Assembly (NCBI GenBank): GCA_017512725.1
Contig: JAFWEW010000035.1
Location: 1-64,000 of the forward strand
Source of the DNA: Solobacterium sp.
Lineage (GTDB): Bacteria > Bacillota_I > Bacilli_A > Erysipelotrichales > Erysipelotrichaceae
DNA length: 64,000 bases
Direction: 5' to 3'
Numbering within the stretch: position 1 is the stretch's first letter; the number at the start of each line of letters is the position of its first letter. The notes beneath the pieces were generated by a model, which did no database searches, was not told where the DNA came from, and saw only the letters and a program-made list of their open reading frames with translations. Below, piece after piece: positions 9,459 through 18,666 of the stretch. Made by a program: the position numbers and the translations under genes.

Positions 9459-9699
9459 ATCCCTGTTGATTCCTCAGTTTGTGCCGGAGCCCGATTCACC
9501 GGTCCCCGATCCACACAGTATATAAATATACATAACGATATACGTTAAAAAAAACAAAACCGCCATAAAGCAGTGCCATCCTGTCACAGTGTTTCTGCTT
9601 ATTGAACTGTTTCTGTTCCGATTGATAGAATAATTTCATGTTTTCAGAACATCACAGCTGTTTTTTTATGCGGCTGAAGTACTGCAGGGGGTCAGAATT

Positions 9700-11379
9700 A
9701 TGACATGGTACGATGAAGCAGTTTTCTATCATATTTATCCGCTCGGACTGACTGGAGCGCCAAAAAAGAATGATTACGGGGACCCGGTGCACCGGCTGAA
9801 CACCTTGTTGCCCTGGATCGATCATCTGAAGAAACTCGGATTTACCGCCCTCTATATCGGCCCGCTGTTTGAGTCCGCCGGACATGGATATGAAACTGCC
9901 GATTATAAAAAGCTCGACAGCCGCCTTGGAACCAATGATGATCTGAAGGCGTTTGTCAAAGCCTGTCATGACAATGGCCTGAAGGTGATTTTTGACGGTG
10001 TATTCAATCATACCGGCAGAGACTTTTTCGCATTCAAAGACATTCAGAAAAACCGTGAAAACTCCCGGTACCGGGACTGGTACTGCAATGTGAATTTCTG
10101 GGGAAATAACGAGTACAACGACGGCTTCTGCTACGACAACTGGGGCGGATTTAATCTGCTGGTCAAACTGAATCAGAGAAATCCGGAAGTACAGGATTAT
10201 ATCGCAGATGTGATCCGCTTCTGGGTCCATGAATTTGATGTGGACGGCATTCGCCTCGATGCGGCGGATGTACTGGATTTCGAATTCATGAAAATACTGC
10301 GGCGGGTCGCCGACTCCGTCAAACCCGAGTTCTGGCTCATGGGTGAAGTCATTCACGGAGATTATTCCCGATGGGCAAATGCGAGCACACTCCACAGTGT
10401 TACAAACTATGCGCTCCATAAAGCGCTCTACAGCAGCCATAACGATCACAACTACTTTGAGCTTGCCCACACGATCCGCTATATCGGCAATATGATCTCT
10501 CCTGCCGTCCGGCTGTATAACTTTGCCGACAACCATGATGTGGAGCGGATCTATACCAGACTGACAGACAAGGCGCACTATTTCCCGGTTCATGTTCTTC
10601 TTTACACGCTGCCGGGCATCCCTTCTGTCTATTACGGAAGTGAGTTTGGCATGGAAGGAAAAAAAGAACGCTGGTCGGATGATTCTCTGCGCCCATGCAT
10701 ACATATCGAAGATTACAAAACGGATTACACGGATAACCCATGTACCGTACTGATTGCTTCTCTCGGGGCAATCCGCAGGGATTATCAGGAAGAGCTTTCT
10801 TATGGCAGCTATCAGGAACTGGCGCTTACCAACCGGCAGTTTGCCTATACGCGGGGATCCCTTCTTATCGCAGTCAACAACGACGATCATTCCGCACCGT
10901 TATCACTCAGTGCACCGGACGGCATGTACCGGGGACTGCTTTCGAACACGACGGTTTCCGCATCCGGCGGAAAACTGAATCTCACGCTGGATGCCTGCAG
11001 CGGTGAGATCTTTGCGCCGGTCCGCACCGGAGAAACAGTTATCCGGAAGGAAACCGAACCGCATCCCGCAAAACCCGTGACTTCCGAAGCGTTTGTTTCC
11101 AAAACGGGCGAAGCAGCGAACAAGGAACCGGACTCCGATTCTCCAAAGAAGCCGCATACCAAACCCAATATCAAACCGGAAAAACCAGCAGAACCGGCAC
11201 CGAAAGCTCCTGTTACGATTCCGGATATTCCCTATTCCGAGATGACCGTAGAACAGCTTCAGGCGGTCATCCTGACCAAACTGGCGAAGAACGGACCAGT
11301 TACCGATCAGATGCGCAAAGATGTGGAGAACAATATCTGGCACGATTCTCTGGTCAACTGGGCAAACAGTTTCCGCTGA
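9700..11379 (+). CDS. GH13 alpha-amylase family glycosidase with C-terminal linker and helical tail
   Basis: 559 residues. The (beta/alpha)8 core carries the four GH13 regions: DGVFNH (99-104), GIRLDAAD with nucleophile D187, GEVIH with acid/base E216, and FADNHD with D280. It lacks a signal peptide, so it is probably intracellular and acts on maltodextrins or alpha-glucans. After a C-terminal beta domain (to about residue 440) come a Lys/Pro/Glu-rich linker (about 455-515) and a short helical module (SEMTVEQLQAVILTKL...), which is unusual for the family. A GGGGG ribosome site precedes the ATG. It is monocistronic and followed by a strong terminator. Confidence 0.9.
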   Translation: MTWYDEAVFYHIYPLGLTGAPKKNDYGDPVHRLNTLLPWIDHLKKLGFTALYIGPLFESAGHGYETADYKKLDSRLGTNDDLKAFVKACHDNGLKVIFDGVFNHTGRDFFAFKDIQKNRENSRYRDWYCNVNFWGNNEYNDGFCYDNWGGFNLLVKLNQRNPEVQDYIADVIRFWVHEFDVDGIRLDAADVLDFEFMKILRRVADSVKPEFWLMGEVIHGDYSRWANASTLHSVTNYALHKALYSSHNDHNYFELAHTIRYIGNMISPAVRLYNFADNHDVERIYTRLTDKAHYFPVHVLLYTLPGIPSVYYGSEFGMEGKKERWSDDSLRPCIHIEDYKTDYTDNPCTVLIASLGAIRRDYQEELSYGSYQELALTNRQFAYTRGSLLIAVNNDDHSAPLSLSAPDGMYRGLLSNTTVSASGGKLNLTLDACSGEIFAPVRTGETVIRKETEPHPAKPVTSEAFVSKTGEAANKEPDSDSPKKPHTKPNIKPEKPAEPAPKAPVTIPDIPYSEMTVEQLQAVILTKLAKNGPVTDQMRKDVENNIWHDSLVNWANSFR

Positions 11380-11403
11380 CCTGAAACGTATTTCTCTCTT
11401 TCA

Positions 11404-11437
11404 AAAGATCGTTCCTGCCGGCGAACGATCTTTTTTT
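11404..11437 (+). terminator. Intrinsic terminator after GH13 gene
   Basis: Perfect 11-bp arms AAAGATCGTTC/GAACGATCTTT with an 8-base loop and a run of seven T. Confidence 0.9.
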
Positions 11438-11558
11438 CAGAGTTTAGACCGGGCAGTGTCGAAACCCATATATGTTCCGATTCGTTACACTCCTGAACTT
11501 CATCTTCTTGTTCTGTGTTTCGTGATTCGCTATGATGACTTTTAAGGAATATCTCTTC

Positions 11559-12149
11559 ATGACCTTTGGTGAAACATTAAGAAAGCTGCGCCAGGAAAAG
11601 GGATTGTCCCAACAGCAGCTTGCAAAAATGGTATTTGTGGACCGGACCAGCGTCACAAGATGGGAGTCCGGGAACCGGCTTCCGGACGCAATGATGATCA
11701 TGCGCCTTTCCGAATGTCTTGGAGCGGATGTGACCGATCTTCTCAGTGCGGCCAAAGGACTGGACGGCGTGCCGAATGTGATTCTTGTGGATGATGAAAA
11801 AATCATTCTGAGAGGCGGTCTGCCGATTCTTGAAAGAGCATTTCCCAACGCAGCCGTGACCGGATTTACTCGGCCGCTTCAGGCCATCTCCTTTGCCAGA
11901 GAGAACCGGGTTGATCTTGCGTTTCTCGATATCGAAACTGGTTCGCTGAACGGGATTGAACTCTGCCGGCAGCTTCTCGACATTCATTCCCGTACCAACA
12001 TCATCTTCCTGACCGCATTCCCGGACTATTCTCTGGACGCATGGTCCACCGGCGCATGCGGCTTTCTGATCAAGCCGCTGTCTGTTGAAGCAGTACGCAG
12101 GCAGCTTCCTTTTCTGCGCTATCCCGTCCGAGGGCTGAACAATGAATGA
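11559..12149 (+). CDS. XRE helix-turn-helix fused to a receiver domain
   Basis: 196 residues from ATG 11559, chosen because AAGGA lies 10 bases upstream; the longer frame from 11532 has no ribosome site. Residues 1-60 are an XRE-type HTH (FGETLRKLRQEKGLSQQQLA), and the rest is a CheY-like receiver: acidic pair DDE after VILV, phospho-acceptor Asp in AFLDIE, Thr in FLTAFP and Lys in IKPLS. The usual order in response regulators is receiver first and DNA-binding domain last, so this is reversed. The last eight bases overlap the start of the kinase gene, so the two form a two-component pair. Confidence 0.85.
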   Translation: MTFGETLRKLRQEKGLSQQQLAKMVFVDRTSVTRWESGNRLPDAMMIMRLSECLGADVTDLLSAAKGLDGVPNVILVDDEKIILRGGLPILERAFPNAAVTGFTRPLQAISFARENRVDLAFLDIETGSLNGIELCRQLLDIHSRTNIIFLTAFPDYSLDAWSTGACGFLIKPLSVEAVRRQLPFLRYPVRGLNNE

Positions 12150-13404
12150 CCTGCTGTTTACCATCAATTTTTCGGTTAACGTCGCTGCGTTTCTGATTGC
12201 CCTGAACAGTCTGTTTGCCTGCATCGTCGCGAAAAATGTCGAGCTGGAGACCCGGCGCTTTTTTACGGTTTTTTTCAGCATCCTGATCCTGTATGCGTTC
12301 TTCAGTACGGTCAGTCAGATTACAGGGACGTATTTCCATAATGTCGGACTATTGCGCTTCACTATCTTCATGCATTCTTTACTGTCTTCTCTGCTGATCC
12401 CGATGCTGACGATATACCTGCTGCATACCTGCAGGGAAGACTGGAAGACAAGTCCTCTGTTCAAAACGACCTTCGGACTCTGGATCATCTATCTTCTTCT
12501 TTTGATTTATACACAGTTCACAAACCAGATTTATTACGTTACTCCGAACGGTGAATATCTCCGGGGTCCTTATTATCCGGTTCTTCTGGTTCCGCCGGTG
12601 CTGATCATGGCTGTGAATATCATTGGCCTGATCCGCCGGAAAGACAAGCTCCCTTCCCGCTATTTCTTCGCCTTCCTGATCTACTTTCTGATTCCGATGA
12701 TTTCCATGCTCATTCAGATGGTCTCATACGGTCTGCTGACAATCACGCTCGGAACGACGCTTGGCGCGGTTATCCTGTATTTCTTCATCGTTAATTCACA
12801 GGCTGAAAAAGCCATGCTTCAGCAGGAAGAAAACAACCGTCTTCAGGCTGCCAATACCGTACTTCAGATGCGCCCGCACTTCATTTACAATACGATGACA
12901 AGTATCTATTACCTGATTCAGCAGAATCCGGAAAAAGCACAGCAGGTCACCCTCGATTTCACAACATATCTGCGCAAGAATTTTGCGGCAATCGCCAAGG
13001 ATTCTCCGATTCCCTTCACTTCCGAACTCGAGCATACCAAAGCCTATCTTGCGGTAGAACAGGTCCGGTTTGAAGGAGATCTCTTTGTAACCTTCGACAC
13101 GCCGCACACCTCGTTTCTGATTCCGCCGCTGACGCTTCAGCCGATTGTTGAGAATGCCGTTAAGTATGGCGTTGACCCGGAACTTGAGCCGATGCATCTC
13201 ACAATCATCACCAGAAAAACCGATCACGCCAGTGAGATCACGGTGAAAGATACCGGCCCCGGATTTCGTACCGTCGAAAACGGAGAACCGCATATTGCAC
13301 TGGAGAATATCGCAGAGCGCCTTCAGTCGATGTGCAGAGGCAGCCTGACCATCGAATCGCAGAACGAGAAAGGAACAACCGTACGGATTGTGATCCCGGA
13401 CTGA
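12142..13404 (+). CDS. LytS/NatK-type sensor histidine kinase
   Basis: 420 residues. The N-terminal half is an integral membrane sensor with about six hydrophobic helices (roughly 5-225). A HisKA_7TM/LytS-type kinase core follows: RPHFIYN with the phospho-acceptor histidine near residue 246, then PIVENAVKYG (N box) and KDTGPGF (G1 box), ending in an ATPase fold (EKGTTVRIVI). It overlaps the XRE-receiver gene by eight bases and is its obvious partner. The signal is unknown; the sensor region is all membrane helices with only short loops. Confidence 0.88.
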   Translation: MNDLLFTINFSVNVAAFLIALNSLFACIVAKNVELETRRFFTVFFSILILYAFFSTVSQITGTYFHNVGLLRFTIFMHSLLSSLLIPMLTIYLLHTCREDWKTSPLFKTTFGLWIIYLLLLIYTQFTNQIYYVTPNGEYLRGPYYPVLLVPPVLIMAVNIIGLIRRKDKLPSRYFFAFLIYFLIPMISMLIQMVSYGLLTITLGTTLGAVILYFFIVNSQAEKAMLQQEENNRLQAANTVLQMRPHFIYNTMTSIYYLIQQNPEKAQQVTLDFTTYLRKNFAAIAKDSPIPFTSELEHTKAYLAVEQVRFEGDLFVTFDTPHTSFLIPPLTLQPIVENAVKYGVDPELEPMHLTIITRKTDHASEITVKDTGPGFRTVENGEPHIALENIAERLQSMCRGSLTIESQNEKGTTVRIVIPD

Positions 13405-13644
13405 TCCTCCCGGCAACACGAATGTTCCGGAAGCTCAAATGATGTGTCGCTTCTGTAACGGACAAACGTATTTAATGAAAAAGACAGAGTTCTTTTAACT
13501 GCCCGCCATTGAGTATTCGGACAGTTTTTTACAAAGTATGACATATCGATTTATGCATGCAGCAGCGGTTTGTCAAAACAAAAAACGGTCCGCATGTATA
13601 TTGGTACTGACAGACAGCAGATAACGAACGGAGATAATGAGACT

Positions 13645-15150
13645 GTGAAAAACTATTACAGGCGTCTGAAAGAAGCGCTTAATCATATTGGCCTTAGATC
13701 CATTGCGACCGCACTGACGGTTTTCATCATTACTGCCGGCATTGCAGGCTATGTCGGCATTCGCTATTACGAAGCAGAAAAAGAAGTTTTGCTGCTGCAG
13801 GGTGAACTGAACGCCAGAGAATCGGCAATCGAATATAACAGCTGCCTTCTGACACGTGTCAATATTGTGACGCTGGTAGGCCGGGCCGTCGATGAAATGC
13901 TCTCCAGGAACACAGGCGGCGATCAGATTGAAGCTTATCTCACACAACAGACGGAATACATCATCTCCACTCTCGATCCGCATACCACAGGTCTTTATGG
14001 CTGGATCGCCGGAGAATATCTTGATGGATCAGGATGGGTTCCGGATGCGGGCTATGTTGCGACCGAACGCCCCTGGTATCTTCAGACACTGCAGTCGGAA
14101 GATGAGATTACGTTTGTTGAACCCTATCTGGACGTACAGACAAACACGGTCATGATGACGGTTTCCGAGCTCTTAAGCGATGGGAAAAGTGTCCTTGCCA
14201 TGGACGTCAGTCTGGATCCCATCCAGAACATTGTTGAACAGGTCTCTTCCGAGACCGAAGGCAGTCAGGCACTTGTGATCGATACCAACGGAATTGTTGT
14301 TGCCCATTCCGACAAGACCATGCTCGGCAGGAACTTTCTGGAAATGCCGGACAGTGCTGGCAGCCGCATTGCGAAGAAAATCCTCATCGAAAAGCAGATG
14401 AACTTTGATATCGATACTCCCGAAGGCAGTTATTCCGTTTATGCGGATCAGCTTATGGGCGGATGGTACAGTGTCAGTCTGATCAACTCGGATAACTGGT
14501 ACCGGCCGCTGCGGCGCACAATGAATACCTTTGCGGTGATCCTGATTCTGATCATGGCATTCCTTGTTGTGGTATTTCTGCATCTGAATGAGAAAAACCA
14601 GGCACTTCAGAAACTTCATACCATTATCGATCAGGAAGAGAAACGCGGCGAAGAACTTCAGCTGCTTTCTGAAACCGACCGCATGACCGGACTTTTTGAC
14701 CGGGTAACCGGAAAACGGAAAGTCGATGATCTTCTCGCTTCCAGCAGCAACGGCATGTTTCTGGAGCTGGATATCGACCAGTTCAAGCATATTAATGATA
14801 CCTTCGGTCATCAGACCGGAGACCGTGTGATCCTTGCACTGACAGACGCACTGCGCAGCACCTTCCGCTCCAATGACATCCTTATGCGGCTTGGCGGCGA
14901 TGAATTTGGTGTTTTCGCAGTCGGAATCGTCGATCCGGAAATGGGTGCGGCAATTGTCAGCCGGCTGTTTACACTACTTGACCGGCTTGAACTGCCGGAG
15001 CTGAATGGCGGAACATTCCATGTCAGTATCGGTGCCGCTCTCTCCGGCGGAACAAACGCAAATACATTTAACAGCCTGTATGCGCTCGCTGACAGTGCGC
15101 TGTATGACAGTAAAAAGACACCCGGAAACAGCCTGACATTTAACAGCTGA
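13645..15150 (+). CDS. Diguanylate cyclase with external dCache sensor
   Basis: About 501 residues from GTG 13645, which has CGGAGA ten bases upstream; alternative in-frame starts are TTG 13570 and ATG 13594, both without a ribosome site. TM1 (GLRSIATALTVFIITAGIAG) is followed by an extracytoplasmic dCache-like domain (PWYL, DVSLDPIQNIV, DTNGIVVAH), a second TM (FAVILILIMAFLVVVF), and a GGDEF domain. The domain holds DxxTGLxxR-like DRMTGLFDR, LDIDQFKHIND, and an intact RLGGDEF active site, so it should make cyclic di-GMP from GTP. The C-terminal half of the domain is somewhat short. It lies downstream of the two-component pair but is separated by about 240 bases. Confidence 0.9.
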   Translation: MKNYYRRLKEALNHIGLRSIATALTVFIITAGIAGYVGIRYYEAEKEVLLLQGELNARESAIEYNSCLLTRVNIVTLVGRAVDEMLSRNTGGDQIEAYLTQQTEYIISTLDPHTTGLYGWIAGEYLDGSGWVPDAGYVATERPWYLQTLQSEDEITFVEPYLDVQTNTVMMTVSELLSDGKSVLAMDVSLDPIQNIVEQVSSETEGSQALVIDTNGIVVAHSDKTMLGRNFLEMPDSAGSRIAKKILIEKQMNFDIDTPEGSYSVYADQLMGGWYSVSLINSDNWYRPLRRTMNTFAVILILIMAFLVVVFLHLNEKNQALQKLHTIIDQEEKRGEELQLLSETDRMTGLFDRVTGKRKVDDLLASSSNGMFLELDIDQFKHINDTFGHQTGDRVILALTDALRSTFRSNDILMRLGGDEFGVFAVGIVDPEMGAAIVSRLFTLLDRLELPELNGGTFHVSIGAALSGGTNANTFNSLYALADSALYDSKKTPGNSLTFNS

Positions 15151-15222
15151 ACGGTCTTCTGCCGCATGACAATTGAAAAGATTGCTTTGAAAGAGAACTG
15201 TCAGTCATCATAGAATAAATAC

Positions 15223-15867
15223 ATGAAAAAGAATCGTTTTATTATTCCGATCGCTGCTGTCGTAATCGTGCTGGTTTGCCTGTACCTGTTCCGGCCGTTT
15301 TCGTCGGCTCCGTCTCCAACTCCTGCGCCGGATACGCCGGTACCGTCTCAGACTCCCGCTGTAGACACACCTGCTCCTTCTGCTTCCCCAGCGCCTTTGC
15401 CGACGCCGAGTGAAGAACCGGCTGCACCAGTGTATACAACGGAAGATCTGAAGCATCTTAAGCATACCGAGCACTTCCTTAACTCCACTCTGGAGCATCT
15501 GTTTCTCGGCACCCTGAAAGATAATAATACGAGGGCTACCGGGTACCATTACGACGGCATCGTCGATTCTCCGGGATCCATCGTTCCCGGAACAAAATCA
15601 GAACCGGATTCCCATGGGGTTTACCTCGGAAAGGTAGTGGTTAACGGGGTAGCGAAGAAATCGTATAACGGGTATTCTTCCTTTTTCCCCGAATCCTATT
15701 CCCCGCAGGATGTAATCGATGCGGTCAACGATGTTTATGATCACTGCGAACTGATTGGTGATTCGCTGTATTCCGGACTGACCGAAGATGGGATGGAAAT
15801 TGAACTGGTGATCCGGGAAAATGACGGCAAGATTGTCACTGCTTATCCGGTGATGGAGGAAGAATGA
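15223..15867 (+). CDS. Membrane-anchored EndoU-like nuclease (putative toxin)
   Basis: 214 residues: a single N-terminal TM (about 6-22), a Pro/Thr/Ser/Ala-rich linker (28-70), and a C-terminal domain matching the bacterial EndoU pattern. Features seen are HLFLGTL (H92), GYHYDG (H109), GVYLGKVVVNG followed by KK (145-146), and SSFFPESYS with DVIDAVNDVY. In EndoU nucleases two histidines and a lysine are catalytic, and these are candidates. It would cleave RNA; whether it is released outside or faces a competitor is unknown. The next gene starts inside its last codons (ATGA overlap), the arrangement expected of a toxin with its immunity gene. Assignment rests on the motif pattern, not on a profile search. 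Confidence 0.7.
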   Translation: MKKNRFIIPIAAVVIVLVCLYLFRPFSSAPSPTPAPDTPVPSQTPAVDTPAPSASPAPLPTPSEEPAAPVYTTEDLKHLKHTEHFLNSTLEHLFLGTLKDNNTRATGYHYDGIVDSPGSIVPGTKSEPDSHGVYLGKVVVNGVAKKSYNGYSSFFPESYSPQDVIDAVNDVYDHCELIGDSLYSGLTEDGMEIELVIRENDGKIVTAYPVMEEE

Positions 15868-16187
15868 TAGAACATACGATAAAAGTAATTACACTGCGCC
15901 GCGGCAGATATGAAAAAAAACGGAAGGTGATCCGTTTTGAAGATCCGTACTATAAGCTGGTTGGAGTTTTTCTCAACTCTGAAGCAACGATGTTCCGTTC
16001 ACAGATCGCATCAGCGTTCAAAATGGCGGAGGAAACAGGAGAAGGATTCTTCGCCGGGAACCTGATGACCCTTGTCATTCAGGACGGCACCGCTGTAATC
16101 AGCAGCCAGCTTGATGCGGAGTCCGAACCGGTCAGCCTTCCTGCCGAAGAACTGAAAGCACTTCTGAATGAATGGTACTCCAATTGA
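15864..16187 (+). CDS. Small cytosolic protein, candidate EndoU immunity protein
   Basis: 107 residues with no signal peptide or TM and no family that I recognise. The N-terminus is basic (LRRGRYEKKRKVIRF), and the C-terminus is acidic and helical (LPAEELKALLNEWYSN). Its ATG overlaps the stop of the EndoU-like gene by four bases, and a strong terminator follows, so the two genes form a closed transcription unit. The position and size fit an immunity protein that would bind the nuclease domain in the producer's cytoplasm. This is inference from context. Confidence 0.6.
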   Translation: MIEHTIKVITLRRGRYEKKRKVIRFEDPYYKLVGVFLNSEATMFRSQIASAFKMAEETGEGFFAGNLMTLVIQDGTAVISSQLDAESEPVSLPAEELKALLNEWYSN

Positions 16188-16200
16188 ATCACAGCCAAAA

Positions 16201-16253
16201 AAACACCCTGTCGGTTACCGGTTCCCTTAAGAACCGGAAAGGACAGGGTTTTC
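16201..16253. terminator. Bidirectional terminator
   Basis: Outer arms ACCCTGTC (16205-16212) and GACAGGGT (16242-16249) enclose inner arms CCGGTTC/GAACCGG. A-rich sequence lies on the left and T-rich on the right. It ends the EndoU unit on the plus strand and the polymerase Y cassette on the minus strand. Confidence 0.8.
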
Positions 16254-16310
16254 ATTTGGTCTTACGGCTTTTTCTGAACGAACCTGTTTGTAAAATGCGC
16301 ACCTGCGTTC

Positions 16311-16568
16311 TCATTTCATCGTTTCAATGAACCAGCGGTCTTTCTCCAGAAACAGATTTCGTCTGCTTTTTCCAATCAGCACCTGATAGCGTTTGCCGAC
16401 ACCGCCTGCAGAACTTGCCATAGAACGCGGGCCGGAAAGAACCTGATCGATCTCGTACTTTTCAATTCCGTTTTCCGTCTCCCAGTATAATGCGTTCGGG
16501 ACGATCGCTCCGTCTTTCTTCCACCTGACATCCACGTCTACATAACGCTTTCCAAAAGCTGCTCTCAT
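16311..16568 (-). CDS. Small protein of the polymerase Y cassette
   Basis: 85 residues, predicted beta-rich and basic (VDVRWKKDG, YQVLIGKSRRNLFLE). I recognise no named domain. Its start overlaps the stop of the YolD-like gene by four bases, so it is translationally coupled to it and belongs to the translesion-polymerase operon. A role as a polymerase accessory or DNA-binding subunit is possible but unproven. Confidence 0.6.
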   Translation of the reverse strand: MRAAFGKRYVDVDVRWKKDGAIVPNALYWETENGIEKYEIDQVLSGPRSMASSAGGVGKRYQVLIGKSRRNLFLEKDRWFIETMK

Positions 16569-17071
16569 GGTTTCTTCCCGCAGTCTGTTTCGATCCGGTA
16601 AAGATTGGAAAATGCGATCCGCCTGCCGCTGATCCGGATAACCTGCTGTTCCGGATCCACCTTTTCCACAATGCCTTCCGCCGTAAGATATCTTCCCTTC
16701 TTCCGATAGAACTCGCTGTTTTCATCTTCACACCGGGCATAATATTCAATCACTGCCTTCACCGGATTCTGTTTTGCGTCATGACCGTTGAACGTCCGTT
16801 CATAGAGCTGATTCAGCTGTTCGTTCAGTTCATACCGTTCATCTTCGTCCACTTCCCGTTTTTCTTCATAACGGACTTCCTTTGAACCGACTTCCTCTTC
16901 AAATCCTTTCAGTGCCGCAAATGGTGCGAAAATCTTTGCCCGTTTCGCGTAATCCATCTTTGGATGGCATCTCGAAAAGGCATCTCCGCAATGGCGCTGC
17001 TTTCCGTTTCTCAGAACTTCCAGATACTTGAATTCTTCCGGAAGATCCATTTTTCCAATTTCCGTTTTCAT
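16565..17071 (-). CDS. YolD-like protein
   Basis: 168 residues. The segment MDYAKRAKIFAPFAALKGFEE (about 38-59) is the hallmark of YolD-like proteins, which accompany Y-family polymerases in Bacillota. The C-terminal half (VIEYYARCEDENSEFYR, then a beta-rich YLTAEGIVEKVD segment) resembles the family's SH3-like tail. It starts 14 bases after the polymerase Y gene stop and overlaps the next gene by four bases. Known YolD-like proteins have been linked to error-prone polymerase or phage functions; the mechanism is unclear. Confidence 0.8.
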   Translation of the reverse strand: MKTEIGKMDLPEEFKYLEVLRNGKQRHCGDAFSRCHPKMDYAKRAKIFAPFAALKGFEEEVGSKEVRYEEKREVDEDERYELNEQLNQLYERTFNGHDAKQNPVKAVIEYYARCEDENSEFYRKKGRYLTAEGIVEKVDPEQQVIRISGRRIAFSNLYRIETDCGKKP

Positions 17072-17085
17072 AACTGGTCCCTGCC

Positions 17086-18507
17086 TCAGGCACGGTGCCC
17101 GCCAATCTGTCCGTTGCGTTCCCGGGCAGTTCCGCCTTCCATAAAGTTTGTTCCCTTCAGCACGGCATTTGTTCCATACCGCTTCCGGATCTCCCGTACC
17201 GCTTCCTGAACCCGCTTCTCCTTTTCCTGTGCTTCATAATCGGTAAACAGATCCAGCTGAATGCAGGTCTCCCCTTCTGCCGTATCGGCAGCGGAAATGC
17301 CAAACCGCCGGACATAGAATCTGCGGTTCACCTTCCGGTCAAATTCTTCCAGCATTGCTTTCACAACCATGGCCGGACTGTTTGTCCGGTTATGGAACCG
17401 TACCGTACCTGCCGTATATTTCGGAAACATCCGCCCATAGAAATCAATGCACATCGGTCCGTTGTACCAGGGATTCATCTCCAGCGACTTTGCGTCATAA
17501 CTGATCCAGTAAGTAAACAGTCTGCTCGTAAGATTCTTCCGGAACATATCCGCACAGAGATCATCGATCATTTCTGTAAACACGATCCGGGCCTCATCAA
17601 AACCGTACGGCCGGGAGAGCACCTGTCCGGAATTCAGGCTGTGTGAAGAGGCGTGGTAACCCTTGATATCCTTCATGCATACCGGTTCAATTCCCCAGGC
17701 ATGATCGATCAGAATTTCCGCATCAATGCCAAACGTTTTGTAGAACCACTCTTCATCCTTCTGGGAACGCATCGCCACCTGTCCCATTGTGAACATGCCG
17801 CCCTTATTCAGTCTGCTGCACTTCCCCGGACCAATCTGCCAGAAATCCGTCAGCGGCTGATGATCCCACAGCAGATACTTATAGCTTTCTTCATTCAGTT
17901 CTGCGATCCGCACACCGTCTTTATCTGCCGGTGCTTTCTTGGCAACGATATCCATCGCCACCTTGGCAAGATACATGTTGGTTCCGATTCCGACGGTTGC
18001 GGTGATTCCGGTTGTTGCCAGCACATCCCGGATCATTGTGACTGCCATCAGATGCGGCGCAGAGATTCCCTTCTTCTCTGCCTCTTCTTCATAAAAATGC
18101 AGATAGGAAGTGACATCGATAAAGCATTCATCGATGCTGTAGACATGGACATCTTCCGGAGCGGTATACCGGAGATAGATGGAATAGATCTCTGCCGAGA
18201 TCTTCTCATACTCCGCCATGCGCGGTACCGCCACGATGTAAGGCACTTTGCAGTGATGGCCCCATTCATATTCCCGGATCTTCTGCTTTGCCTCAAACAG
18301 TCTGGGCCTGGACGGTACTCCGATCGCTTTGAGGCTTGGAGAGACCGCAAGACAGATTGTTTTATCCGAACGGCTCTCATCCGCCACCAGCAGATTTGCC
18401 TTCAGCGGATCAAGTCCCCGGTAAACACATTCGACCGAAGCGTAATAAGACTTCAGATCGATACAGATATAAATACGATGAAATCGGTCATAGGTCTCCG
18501 CCGTCAT
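17086..18507 (-). CDS. Y-family (UmuC/DinB-like) translesion DNA polymerase
   Basis: 473 residues from ATG 18507 (MTAETYD), selected because AAAGGAG lies nine bases upstream; an open frame continues to 18615. Motifs: ICIDLKSYYASVE (palm, first metal Asp), CLAVSPSLKAIGV, YSIDECFIDVT (catalytic Asp-Glu pair), GIGTNMYLAKVAMD, and a C-terminal little-finger region ending before a long tail (ALKGTNFMEGGTARERNGQ). This is the UvrX/YqjW type that bypasses DNA lesions with low fidelity. It is first in a three-gene cassette with a YolD-like protein and a small partner, and lies beside an ImmA/XRE pair. Confidence 0.93.
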   Translation of the reverse strand: MTAETYDRFHRIYICIDLKSYYASVECVYRGLDPLKANLLVADESRSDKTICLAVSPSLKAIGVPSRPRLFEAKQKIREYEWGHHCKVPYIVAVPRMAEYEKISAEIYSIYLRYTAPEDVHVYSIDECFIDVTSYLHFYEEEAEKKGISAPHLMAVTMIRDVLATTGITATVGIGTNMYLAKVAMDIVAKKAPADKDGVRIAELNEESYKYLLWDHQPLTDFWQIGPGKCSRLNKGGMFTMGQVAMRSQKDEEWFYKTFGIDAEILIDHAWGIEPVCMKDIKGYHASSHSLNSGQVLSRPYGFDEARIVFTEMIDDLCADMFRKNLTSRLFTYWISYDAKSLEMNPWYNGPMCIDFYGRMFPKYTAGTVRFHNRTNSPAMVVKAMLEEFDRKVNRRFYVRRFGISAADTAEGETCIQLDLFTDYEAQEKEKRVQEAVREIRKRYGTNAVLKGTNFMEGGTARERNGQIGGHRA

Positions 18508-18544
18508 TGGTTTTTTCTCCTTTCTGCGCATAAGAAAAACATCT

Positions 18545-18560
18545 TCAAAGATTTCTTTGA
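18545..18560. promoter_or_regulatory. Inverted repeat upstream of the polymerase Y gene
   Basis: TCAAAG and CTTTGA separated by four bases, 38 bases before the start codon. It could be a repressor site, for example for LexA-like or XRE control. It does not match the operator in front of the XRE gene, and no clear -35/-10 pair is seen near it. Confidence 0.3.
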
Positions 18561-18666
18561 TTTCAAATTGATTTTCATCCGATTGTATCCGGATATCGGT
18601 TCCGGAATTCTGCACAGGACCGCCCGCCCTGCAGTTCCTTCCGGTTCAGACCAGAATCATTTCCCG

